From: Phycisphaerae bacterium
GTDB lineage: Bacteria; Planctomycetota; Phycisphaerae; Phycisphaerales; UBA1924
DNA length: 64,000 nt
Direction: 5' to 3'
Assembly: GCA_030432905.1 (NCBI GenBank)
Contig: JAUILU010000005.1
Coordinates: 1 to 64,000 of the forward strand
The number at the start of each line of letters is the position of its first letter. Position 1 is the first letter of the stretch. A program made the translations under genes and the position numbers. This document shows, piece by piece, positions 44,478 through 52,598 of the stretch. Below the pieces are notes generated by a model, which worked only from the letters and a program-made list of their open reading frames with translations, did no database searches and was not told the origin of the DNA.

Positions 44478-45449
44478 ATGCCCGAGCCGTCCCAGAACAA
44501 CTCCCCTCCCGCGCCGGGTCGGCGGTACGCGCTCATCTGCCCGTGCAAGGACGAAGCCGAGCACGCCCAGGCGACCATCGACTCCCTCGCGGCGCAGTCC
44601 GAGCCGCCCACCCTCTGCCTCTTCGTAGACGACGGCTCAACCGATGACACACCGCGCATCCTCGCAGAAGCCGAAGCCAAGTACCCGTGGTTCAAGGTCC
44701 ACCACCGCAAGAACACCGGCGAGCGCCGCGTCGGCCCGGGCGTCATCGCCGCCTTTAACGAGGGTTATGAGTCCATCAACAAAGACGACTTCGACTTCGT
44801 CTGCAAGATCGACGCCGACCTCGAATTCCCGCCCCGCTACTTCGAGCTTGTCATGGACAAGATGAACTCGCACCCGCGTTACGGCAACTACTCGGGCAAG
44901 CTCTACTTCCGCCTCCCATCGGGCGAACTCGAACCCGAACCCACCGGCGACGAGAACGCCGTCGGCAACGCCAAGTTCTTCCGCGTCGAAGCCTTCGAAG
45001 ATATCGGGCGCTTCGCCGAGGAAGTCGGCTGGGACGGCATCGACGGGCACATGTGCCGCATGAAGGGCTGGATCGCACAGAGCGAGGAGCACCCCGAGCT
45101 CCGCATCATCCATCGCAGGCTCATGGGCTCCTCTTATAAAGGCATCTTCCACGGCCGACAGCGCTGGGGACGAGCCAAGTGGTACATGGGCACCGGCCCG
45201 CTCTACATGCTCGCCGTCACCGCGTACCGCATGAAAGAACGACCCGTTTTCATCGGCGGAATCGGCATCCTCGTCGGCTACATCAAATCCATGCTCACCG
45301 GCTACCCACGCCACGGCACGCCGGAATTCCGCAAGTTCCTCCGCAAATTCGAGCACCGCTCGCTCGTCATCGGTAAGTCCGCAGCAGCGCGCGAAGCAAA
45401 CGAACGAACCATGCGCGAGTGGGACGCCTCACACCAGAGCGCGGCATGA
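44478..45449 (+). CDS. Glycosyltransferase family 2
   Basis: The 323-residue GT-A enzyme has RYALICPCKDEAEHAQATIDSL, LFVDDGSTDDTPRIL and FVCKIDADLEFPP (DxD-like metal site), then the acceptor region VGWDGIDGHMCRMKGW. A hydrophobic stretch near residues 255-275 (FIGGIGILVGYIKSML) may associate with the membrane. The gene starts a plus-strand run; the following gene overlaps by 4 nt (ATGA). A weak Shine-Dalgarno AAGGA lies about 11 nt upstream. Substrate is unknown. Confidence 0.9.
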   Translation: MPEPSQNNSPPAPGRRYALICPCKDEAEHAQATIDSLAAQSEPPTLCLFVDDGSTDDTPRILAEAEAKYPWFKVHHRKNTGERRVGPGVIAAFNEGYESINKDDFDFVCKIDADLEFPPRYFELVMDKMNSHPRYGNYSGKLYFRLPSGELEPEPTGDENAVGNAKFFRVEAFEDIGRFAEEVGWDGIDGHMCRMKGWIAQSEEHPELRIIHRRLMGSSYKGIFHGRQRWGRAKWYMGTGPLYMLAVTAYRMKERPVFIGGIGILVGYIKSMLTGYPRHGTPEFRKFLRKFEHRSLVIGKSAAAREANERTMREWDASHQSAA

Positions 45450-46246
45450 CACAACAACACACCATCGCCGAACCCGAACGCGTCAACATCGTCGGCGCCT
45501 GGGTGCACCGCACCACCATGCAGCAGGCCGTCGATCACATCGCGCGCTCACTCGAAGCCGGCGCCGGAGGCTGGGTCGTCACACCAAACCTCGACATCCT
45601 CCACAAACTCACGCACGACCCCGAGTTCGCAAAGCTCGTCGAACCCTCGACACTCCGCCTTGCCGACGGCATGCCCCTCGTCTGGGCAAGCAAACTCGCG
45701 GGCACACCCCTGCCCGAACGCGTCGCAGGCTCCGACCTCGTCTGGAACATCTGCCAGCGCGCCGCAACAGACAACCGATCCGTCTACCTCCTCGGTGGCG
45801 ACGAAGGCATCGCCGAGAAAGCAAAGGCCGTCCTCGAAACAAAGTACGAAGGACTCCGAGTCGCCGGCACACACTGCCCGCCGTTCGGATTCGAGAACAG
45901 CGACGAAGAAATGAACACGATCTTCAAGTCGCTCGAAGATGCAATGCCCGACATCGTGCTCGTCGCGCTCGGCTGCCCGAAACAAGAACGGCTCATCGAC
46001 AAACTCAGAACCAGATTCCCCAGCACCTGGTTCCTCGGCATCGGCATCAGCCTCAGCTTCGTCACAGGCGACGTCCAGCGCGCACCCGCGTGGTGCCGAA
46101 AGCTCGGCCTCGAATGGGCCCACAGACTCCTGCAAGAACCAAAGCGACTCGCACATCGCTATCTCGTCATCGGGATTCCATTCGGCATCAAAGTACTGAC
46201 TGCATCACTAACCGCCCGGTTTAGGGGAAAACCTGCCCATACCTGA
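45446..46246 (+). CDS. WecG/TagA/CpsF family glycosyltransferase
   Basis: The 266-residue protein of GT26 has TPNLDILHKLTHDPEFAKLV, LRLADGMPLVWASKLAG, VYLLGGDEGIAEKA, and the conserved VALGCPKQERLI. The family adds a sugar such as ManNAc(A) to a lipid-linked HexNAc. This fits the WecA-type initiating enzyme of module A, although it sits next to module B. The ATG overlaps the GT2 stop by 4 nt. Confidence 0.92.
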   Translation: MTQQHTIAEPERVNIVGAWVHRTTMQQAVDHIARSLEAGAGGWVVTPNLDILHKLTHDPEFAKLVEPSTLRLADGMPLVWASKLAGTPLPERVAGSDLVWNICQRAATDNRSVYLLGGDEGIAEKAKAVLETKYEGLRVAGTHCPPFGFENSDEEMNTIFKSLEDAMPDIVLVALGCPKQERLIDKLRTRFPSTWFLGIGISLSFVTGDVQRAPAWCRKLGLEWAHRLLQEPKRLAHRYLVIGIPFGIKVLTASLTARFRGKPAHT

Positions 46247-46274
46247 TGCGTGGTACATCTGCCGGCGTGGATAA

Positions 46275-46333
46275 ACTCAGTTGTTCTGCGATCTTGGCGA
46301 TGAACTATCGGGGATGTGCCCCATACTCAGTTG
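46275..46333 (+). repeat. Direct repeat ACTCAGTTG upstream of module B operon
   Basis: ACTCAGTTG occurs at 46275-46283 and again at 46325-46333, 50 bp apart start to start, near five helical turns. Both copies are followed shortly by GATC (GCGATCT, TGATCT). They lie just before the start at 46358, where a regulator could bind on one face of the helix. Confidence 0.45.
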
Positions 46334-46357
46334 CTGATCTCTGGGGGTTGGTTCGGG

Positions 46358-47299
46358 ATGATCAGGCAGGCTCCAACGAGCGATGGCGATCCGCGGGAAC
46401 CGAGTCGTAAAGACTTGCCCCGTCTGGATTCATGTATCCTCCTCGCCGGCGGCCTCGTCCCCTCCCCGCTAGCAAAGCTCACACATCGCCTGACACTCGA
46501 ACTCTGGCTCAGCGCCAAGGAAACCGTCTTCAGACGCTGGTGCGATGTGCTCGACCACCTCGCCGTCGGCGCGGGCATCGATCACCCCAGTATCCGGGTA
46601 GTTCACAGCGGCCCACCAAACGAACCCACGCACGAACTCACCGACCCGCGCTTCGACGTCCGAACCATGGCTGAGCCCGATGAGTTCCGAGGCCCAGCCG
46701 GCGTCCTGCGCGACATTACTAAAGACGACCCGCCGGATTCGGTGATCCTCGTCGCCGAGGCCGCCCGCTACATCGCGGGCACCGTCTGCCAGCTCCTCCA
46801 GGACTGGTCCGAGCACAAGCCCGATGTCCTCGTAGCCAAGACCCCCGACGGCACCCCCGCCGGCATCACACTCCTGAAAGCCTCGGCGCTCAAACTCGTG
46901 CCTGACACAGGGTTTATGGACATCAAAGAGCAATGGCTCCCAAGGTGTATAGATGAAGGCATGAAGATCTGGACCTCATCGACCAGGAACTTCATGCCCT
47001 TCCCGCTCCGCACGCTCGATCAGTTCCTCGCCGCATCGGCGGTCGCTTCCGGCAAACCATGCCCGATCAGCTCGACCATCCCGGTTCTCGGACCGCTACG
47101 CCCGGTGACCAAGACCGAAGACAAATCCCGCATCGCCGACGATGCCAAGGTGGCGAGAGACGCTGTGGTCGCCGATGCAGTAGTCATGCCCGGAGCCAAA
47201 GTCGGGCCCGGCGCGATCGTCGTGCGGTCGCTGGTCTGCCCGGGAGCCATCGTGCCCGCGGGCGCTGTTGTCGTTGACGGCGTTGTTGCCGCCAACTGA
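46358..47299 (+). CDS. Degenerate nucleotidyltransferase-like protein with left-handed beta-helix tail
   Basis: The 313-residue protein resembles NDP-sugar pyrophosphorylases in outline. LLAGG appears near residue 28, but the usual GxGTRLxPxT and Lys motifs that bind NTP are replaced by LVPSPLAKLTHRL, and the catalytic Asp strand reads VILVAEAARYIAG. FMDIKEQWLPRCIDEG follows in the place of the second sugar-binding segment. Residues about 250-310 have isoleucine/valine-patch hexapeptide repeats (ADDAKVARDAVVADAVVMPGAKVGP), a left-handed beta-helix. It probably does not catalyse nucleotide transfer. The start could also be GTG at 46316. It opens the exosortase module B operon; the exosortase gene follows after 27 bp. 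Confidence 0.65.
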   Translation: MIRQAPTSDGDPREPSRKDLPRLDSCILLAGGLVPSPLAKLTHRLTLELWLSAKETVFRRWCDVLDHLAVGAGIDHPSIRVVHSGPPNEPTHELTDPRFDVRTMAEPDEFRGPAGVLRDITKDDPPDSVILVAEAARYIAGTVCQLLQDWSEHKPDVLVAKTPDGTPAGITLLKASALKLVPDTGFMDIKEQWLPRCIDEGMKIWTSSTRNFMPFPLRTLDQFLAASAVASGKPCPISSTIPVLGPLRPVTKTEDKSRIADDAKVARDAVVADAVVMPGAKVGPGAIVVRSLVCPGAIVPAGAVVVDGVVAAN

Positions 47300-47326
47300 G
47301 TTTGAAGGAGTCGTACGGACAGAGCC

Positions 47327-48196
47327 ATGCCGCTGATTCGCAACTGGAAACAGTTTGATCTGATCGCCCTCGCCGTACTCGTGTGCGCCGCGATCGCAGC
47401 CTCATGGAAAGCCTGGTACGACATCTTCTACACCGTCGGCTGGCAGGACGCCGAACAGTCGCACGTGCTTCTGGCGATCCCCGTCGCGCTCTGGCTCGCC
47501 TGGCTCCGCCGGGGCCGGCTCATCCGATGCCGGCCCGAACCCTCGGTCCTCGGCCCCATCATCGTCCTCGGCGCCTGGCTCCTCGGTGAGTACGGCCTGC
47601 AGAACTCCATCGACCTCTACTGGCACTTCTCCGCGCTCATGCTCGTCGCGGGCGCGGTCGTCTCCGTCGCCGGTTACAAACCCATCCTCAAAATGGCGGT
47701 CCCCGCGTGCGCGCTTCTGGCGCTCATGCCGATCCCCGCGGACATCAGGCTCGCCATCGCCGCCCCGCTGCAGAAAGTCAGCGCGAGCAGCTCGCAGTAT
47801 CTCCTCGACATCGCGGGCGTTCCCGTCATGCGCACCGGTAACGGCCTCGTCATCAACGGCGAGAACGTCATCGTCGCAGAAGCATGCAACGGCATGCGCA
47901 TGGTCGCCGCCCTCGGCGTCGTCGCCTACACCTTCGCCTTCTCCATCCCCGCAAGGCCGATGGTCCGCGTCCTCCTGCTCGTCACGAGCCCGCTCCTCGC
48001 GGTCATCGTCAACATCTCAAGGCTCATGCCGACCGTCCTTTTCTACGGCTACGCAAGCAAGGACACCGCCAAAACATTCCACGATCTCTCGGGCTGGTTC
48101 ATGATGGTCGTCGCGCTCGGCGTGCTCTGGTCGATCATGCGCCTGCTGCGCTGGATGGAGCTGCCCGTCCTCAACTACGGAGCCATGCGCGAATAA
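47327..48196 (+). CDS. Exosortase (stand-alone, module B)
   Basis: The 289-residue polytopic protein (eight membrane segments) carries the exosortase triad: Cys187 in AEACNGMRM, Arg232 in NISRLMP, His252 in TFHDLSGW. It should cleave and transfer PEP-CTERM-like proteins at the inner membrane. AAGGAG lies upstream but 16 nt from the ATG. The following EpsI gene starts 3 bp after the stop. Unlike the module A enzyme it has no fused EpsI domain. The three substrate-like genes at 57.1-59.6 kb lie on the same strand downstream. Confidence 0.93.
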   Translation: MPLIRNWKQFDLIALAVLVCAAIAASWKAWYDIFYTVGWQDAEQSHVLLAIPVALWLAWLRRGRLIRCRPEPSVLGPIIVLGAWLLGEYGLQNSIDLYWHFSALMLVAGAVVSVAGYKPILKMAVPACALLALMPIPADIRLAIAAPLQKVSASSSQYLLDIAGVPVMRTGNGLVINGENVIVAEACNGMRMVAALGVVAYTFAFSIPARPMVRVLLLVTSPLLAVIVNISRLMPTVLFYGYASKDTAKTFHDLSGWFMMVVALGVLWSIMRLLRWMELPVLNYGAMRE

Positions 48197-48199
48197 CAC

Positions 48200-48910
48200 A
48201 TGTCACGCAAACAGATCCATCCCGCGTTCCGTGTTGCTGTGCCGCTCGTCTCGGCCTCGCTGCTGTCCGTCCTGCTCGCGCTCGGCACACTCAACCCGTC
48301 GCCGCCCCAGGGCGTCGATGTCTACTTCGAGACCGTCGCACGCACGATCGACAAAATGCCCTACCGCGTCGACAAGTGGATCGGCACCGATCTCAACACC
48401 GCACCGCCGCAGGTCCTCGAAACACTCAAGCCCACCCGCGTCCTCCACCGGGGCTACACCGCCCAGCAGGACCGGTTCCGCGTCGTCGTCGTCCACTGCC
48501 CCGACGTGCGGGACATGCAGGGCCACTACCCCGCAAGGTGCTACCCGGCGACGGGCTGGACCGAATCGAACCACGAGACCATCACCGCCCATTTCGCCGG
48601 CGCCGATCACGACGTCACCGTCTACCGATTCGAGCAGCTCGGCGACTTCGGCGAACACATCAAAATGACAGTGGCTGTTTTCTTCGCTTTGCCCACAACC
48701 GGCAAGCCGCAGCCAGCCCAGGCGATCTACGCTGATCTGGACGGCGTACGAAACGCATCGGCAAACCGTAGACGAAACCTGCTGGGCTCGGCCCAGCTTC
48801 AGATCATCTTCGACAGCGACAAGCCGAACGAAGATGTCATCAGAGTGCTGGAGCAATTCGCACCAGCGCTCGACCCGGTCATCCAGACCGTCGCGGAGGG
48901 ACTCAGTTGA
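48200..48910 (+). CDS. EpsI-family (DUF3485) exosortase-associated protein
   Basis: The 236-residue protein has an N-terminal membrane anchor (VAVPLVSASLLSVLLALGTL) and a periplasmic DUF3485/EpsI domain with VVVHCPDVRDMQGHYPARCYPATGW, the family's H-x-P-x-x-CYPxxGW signature. EpsI is encoded with, or fused to, exosortase in many genomes; its biochemical role is not established. Its stop overlaps the start of the BY-kinase gene (TTGA). Confidence 0.88.
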   Translation: MSRKQIHPAFRVAVPLVSASLLSVLLALGTLNPSPPQGVDVYFETVARTIDKMPYRVDKWIGTDLNTAPPQVLETLKPTRVLHRGYTAQQDRFRVVVVHCPDVRDMQGHYPARCYPATGWTESNHETITAHFAGADHDVTVYRFEQLGDFGEHIKMTVAVFFALPTTGKPQPAQAIYADLDGVRNASANRRRNLLGSAQLQIIFDSDKPNEDVIRVLEQFAPALDPVIQTVAEGLS

Positions 48911-51135
48911 GCAATCCATTTGGTGAAACCGGCAGCCCAGTGCACAAGCAGACGCCCGACGAGTTTCTGCACAACGACGTTGAAGACCAGGCCTTCGATC
49001 TGGTCACGCTCGCCAAGCGCTCGATCAGAGGCCGGGTGCCCCTGACACTCATCGTCGCGCTCAGCCTCGGCGTGCTCTTCGCGGTCCTCGGCTACTCACG
49101 TTCTAGCCTCGAATACGAGAGCGCCGTCACGTTCAACATCAAGTCCATCATCAGCATAATGGACGGCCAACGCCTCGACTCCGACGCAAGACGCGAAGAC
49201 ATCGTCGACCAGAAAAAGTTTGAGTTCGAGTCCCCTGACGTGCTGATGCTCGCGGCAGACGACCCGGCACTTCAAGCAGTAGGCTGGCCCAGCTCCGAAC
49301 GCGGCGCCGCGATGCTCAAGAGCGCCATCAGAACCGACAGCGGACGACGCAAGGCCTACTTCACCGCGATCTGCAAAACCACAAGCCCCGACACCGCACA
49401 GGTCGCGCTCAAAGCAGTCTCAGACGCGTTCCTCCGCTACGAAGCCGAGAAGAACGGCATCGCCGCACGCGAGAACGAACTGACCACACAAATCCGAGAC
49501 CTCGAAAGCAACATCGACGTCATCAAGTCCGGCATAGCCGCGGCAACCGCTGAGTACGGCACCTCGGACCTCCAACCACGCATCGAGCAGCTCGAATACG
49601 AGCGCAACCAGCTCCAGTCCACGATCGAAGAACTCCGAATCGCGATCCAGGTCAGCCAGAACGAAGCCGACGCCGAGTCCAAGGACGAAGACCCCGACGA
49701 GCTTTCACCTGAAGCGCTCGCACCAAGCGACCGCGAGCTCTCTTCCCTGATCGCGCAACGAGACCAGATCCAAGCGACCATCGACTACCTCATCGAAGAT
49801 AAAGGTGCGAGGTATCCCGAAGTCGAGATCCGTCGCGCCGAGCTCAGGCAGCTGCAATCTCAGATCAAAGCCAGAGCCGACTACGTCCGCGAGATCGTCC
49901 GCAACGGCAGCGGCGACGTAGACATCGGTGAGATGAATCTCCAGACTATGCGCGCAACGCTCGATGCCCGACTCCAACGCCAGTCGTTCATCGACGAACG
50001 CCTCCGCGAGTACAACGCCGCCCAGGAAAGCATCGCCGAGGATCTCGAAGACCTCGCTCGCTTCCAGCGCAACAAAGCCACACTCAACGGCGAACTCGAC
50101 AAGCTCCGCCTTAACCAGCAGCGCTTCCAAGAAGGCCAAGTCGAGCTGCTCAGCCCGCCGACCGCGCCGAAGCAAGCCAAAGACAAGCGCCCGCTGCTGG
50201 CAGGCCTCGGCTTCATCGCAGGCTTCTTTATGGGCGTCGCCGCCATCATCGCGCAGGGGTCGCTCAAGCGATCGTTCCGCTATGTGGACGATCTCGAGAG
50301 CATCGCCTCGCTCCCACCGCTGCTCGGCACGCTCCCCGAACTCGAGAAACACGACCCTGACAACGAGCGCATCGCCGCCGTCAGCGTCCACAACCTCCGC
50401 AACACCATGCAAGCGATCCAGGGCTTCGGGGACAACAACTCAGTCGTCATCGCCTGCACCAGCGCCGAACCAGGCGACGGCAAAACGACACTCATCCAGT
50501 CGCTGGGCGCCTCCTACGCGCTCACCGGTCTCCGAACCATCCTCGTTGACCTCGACCTCATCGGCGGCGGCATGAGCGCACGCCTCGGCCTCTCGGGCCG
50601 CCGCGGCATAGCGGACCTGCTCACAGGCCTCGAACCAACAAAGTGCATCAAGCACACCGCCACCGACAAGCTCTACGCCATGCCCATCGGCGACACCAGC
50701 AAGTGCAAGCCGGAACAGCTCGCAAACCGGCCCATCCAGCAGGTCATCGACTGGCTCCGCGAGCGCTTCGACGTCATCCTCATCGACACCGGCCCGGTGC
50801 TGGGAAGCCTCGAAGCAGGCATCGTCACCGCAGCCGCCGATCAGGTACTCCTCGTCGTCGCACGCGGCCAATCCGACAACATCGTTCAGGCCGCCGTCGG
50901 CAGGCTCGAACGCCTCGGTGTCCGCAGCACCGGCATCGTCTTCAACCGCGCCGACCCGGAAGATCTCCGCAAGAGCCTCAGCGCCGCTTCCGTCGGCGCA
51001 CCGAGCATGCACCAGATCCCACGCAGATCGGGCGAGCAATCACTGGACATGGACCGATCCATCGTCGGCAGCATCCCGCAGTCGCGCGATGAACGCGTCG
51101 GTTCACTCAAGGCCGAGGACGAGACCGGGACGTGA
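48907..51135 (+). CDS. Wzz/GumC-type chain-length protein with BY-kinase domain (intact Walker A)
   Basis: The 742-residue protein pairs a Wzz domain (TM near 45-65, periplasmic coiled coil, second TM near 435-455) with a cytoplasmic BY-kinase domain. Walker A is canonical, SAEPGDGKTTL, with Lys526. Walker A' reads ILVDLDLIGGG and Walker B VILIDTGP. The C-terminal tail (about 55 residues after the last conserved strand) is basic/acidic and contains no tyrosine cluster, unlike the module A paralogue. Start is TTG at 48907, overlapping EpsI by 4 nt. It regulates chain length or export, and could phosphorylate other proteins rather than itself. Confidence 0.9.
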   Translation: MSNPFGETGSPVHKQTPDEFLHNDVEDQAFDLVTLAKRSIRGRVPLTLIVALSLGVLFAVLGYSRSSLEYESAVTFNIKSIISIMDGQRLDSDARREDIVDQKKFEFESPDVLMLAADDPALQAVGWPSSERGAAMLKSAIRTDSGRRKAYFTAICKTTSPDTAQVALKAVSDAFLRYEAEKNGIAARENELTTQIRDLESNIDVIKSGIAAATAEYGTSDLQPRIEQLEYERNQLQSTIEELRIAIQVSQNEADAESKDEDPDELSPEALAPSDRELSSLIAQRDQIQATIDYLIEDKGARYPEVEIRRAELRQLQSQIKARADYVREIVRNGSGDVDIGEMNLQTMRATLDARLQRQSFIDERLREYNAAQESIAEDLEDLARFQRNKATLNGELDKLRLNQQRFQEGQVELLSPPTAPKQAKDKRPLLAGLGFIAGFFMGVAAIIAQGSLKRSFRYVDDLESIASLPPLLGTLPELEKHDPDNERIAAVSVHNLRNTMQAIQGFGDNNSVVIACTSAEPGDGKTTLIQSLGASYALTGLRTILVDLDLIGGGMSARLGLSGRRGIADLLTGLEPTKCIKHTATDKLYAMPIGDTSKCKPEQLANRPIQQVIDWLRERFDVILIDTGPVLGSLEAGIVTAAADQVLLVVARGQSDNIVQAAVGRLERLGVRSTGIVFNRADPEDLRKSLSAASVGAPSMHQIPRRSGEQSLDMDRSIVGSIPQSRDERVGSLKAEDETGT

Positions 51136-52562
51136 ACGCGCTGCTAAGCCAAGAACTCGAACAGCTCACCGGCTTCGCTAGCAGCCAGACGACATCGCTC
51201 TGGGGACTCGAACTCAAAGAGATCCACGACAGGTACTGGGCGAGCCGCGGCTTCCAGATCGTCAGACCCGGAGGCCCCGCACCAGACCCAAGCGGGCCCG
51301 AGCTCTATGTCCTCCTCGACGCCGACCTGCTCGTCGGCTTCGGTGTGCGCAAAATCCTCCGCATCATGCCCTGGATGCAGCCGCGCGCCATCCGCGTACG
51401 CCTCGTCGAAACAGAGCTCTCCCCCTACCGCGAGAGCGTCGCCACCGACGACGACGGCAGGTTCATAAAGTTCATCCGAAACTACGACGCCAAACAAACA
51501 CACTCTGCCCAGCTCTGGGTCACACCAAAGATCGAGTACGCCAAGGCCTGGAACGCTTCCGCGTCGGGCAAAGTTGGCTCGCGCCTGCTCGCAAACACCA
51601 TCCCCACCGACAAACGCGTCGCCCTCCGCGTGCCGGGCAGGATCTTCAAAGACGACCTCGACGGCTCCGAGAGCTACCGACGCTGGATCCTCAAAGCCTG
51701 GGCCTCGCCCAGCGGCGTCATCGAGGGCGTCTACCAGCCAAGCCCGGGCGTCTGGCTCCACGAAACGGTCAAGGTTGACCCAACCGCCCGCATCATCGGC
51801 CCCGTCTGGATCGGCGCCGGGCACGAACTCAAGTCGGGCGAAACGCTCGTCGGCCCCGCCATCGTCCCCGACAAGCCGGGCATCGCGACCAACGCCGGGC
51901 AGGTCGACTGGTACGCCGTGACCCACTCCGCGTGGCGCCTCATCCCAACCCTGCACAAACGCCCGACACGCGCGATCACAAAGCGAACCTTCGACATCGT
52001 CGTCGCGCTCATCGCCATCATCTGCACGCTCCCGATCTACCCCTTCATCATGGCCGCCATCTACATCGAAGACGGCAGGCCCTTCTTCTTCAAGCACCGC
52101 CGACAGCGCTTCGGAGGCCGCCCCTTCCCCTGCCTCAAGTTCCGCTCCATGCTCCGAAACGCCGAGGAAATCAAGGCGCAGCTCCAAGAGCAGAACAAAT
52201 CCGACGGCCCGCAGTTCCACATGGAAAACGACCCCCGTCTGCTCAAGATCGGCAAGCCCATCCGAAAGTTCAAGATCGACGAACTCCCGCAGTTCTTCAA
52301 CGTCCTCGTCGGGCACATGTCCATCGTCGGGCCAAGACCAAGCCCCGACCGCGAGAACCAGTACTGCCCCGCCTGGCGCGAGGCACGCCTCAGCGTCCGC
52401 CCCGGCATCACAGGCCTCTGGCAGGTCAAGAGCGAACGCGAACCACAGACCGACTTCCAGGAATGGATCCGATACGACCTCGAGTACGTCCAGAACAACT
52501 CGTGGCGACTCGACATCTGGATCATGATCGAAACCGTCAAAAAGATACTCTTCCGCTCGTAA
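51132..52562 (+). CDS. Initiating sugar transferase (PHPT family) with degenerate nucleotidyltransferase-like N-terminus
   Basis: The C-terminal 190 residues are a polyprenyl-phosphate hexose-1-phosphate transferase: one membrane segment (VVALIAIICTLPIYPFIMAA), KFRSM at residue 336, the catalytic pair Asp383-Glu384 in KIDELPQFFNVL, SIVGPRP and VRPGITGLWQVKSE. The N-terminal 280 residues are not the usual multi-TM/Rossmann region. They look like a degraded sugar nucleotidyltransferase (YVLLDADLL, ATDDDGRFIKFIRNYD) followed by hexapeptide-like turns (TARIIGPVWIGAGHELKSG). Start is GTG at 51132, a 4-nt overlap. It would start module B glycan assembly by a different enzyme family from module A. 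Confidence 0.87.
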   Translation: MNALLSQELEQLTGFASSQTTSLWGLELKEIHDRYWASRGFQIVRPGGPAPDPSGPELYVLLDADLLVGFGVRKILRIMPWMQPRAIRVRLVETELSPYRESVATDDDGRFIKFIRNYDAKQTHSAQLWVTPKIEYAKAWNASASGKVGSRLLANTIPTDKRVALRVPGRIFKDDLDGSESYRRWILKAWASPSGVIEGVYQPSPGVWLHETVKVDPTARIIGPVWIGAGHELKSGETLVGPAIVPDKPGIATNAGQVDWYAVTHSAWRLIPTLHKRPTRAITKRTFDIVVALIAIICTLPIYPFIMAAIYIEDGRPFFFKHRRQRFGGRPFPCLKFRSMLRNAEEIKAQLQEQNKSDGPQFHMENDPRLLKIGKPIRKFKIDELPQFFNVLVGHMSIVGPRPSPDRENQYCPAWREARLSVRPGITGLWQVKSEREPQTDFQEWIRYDLEYVQNNSWRLDIWIMIETVKKILFRS

Positions 52563-52598
52563 CCGGCGGCAAAGCTCGCAGTCACGGACCGACACACC

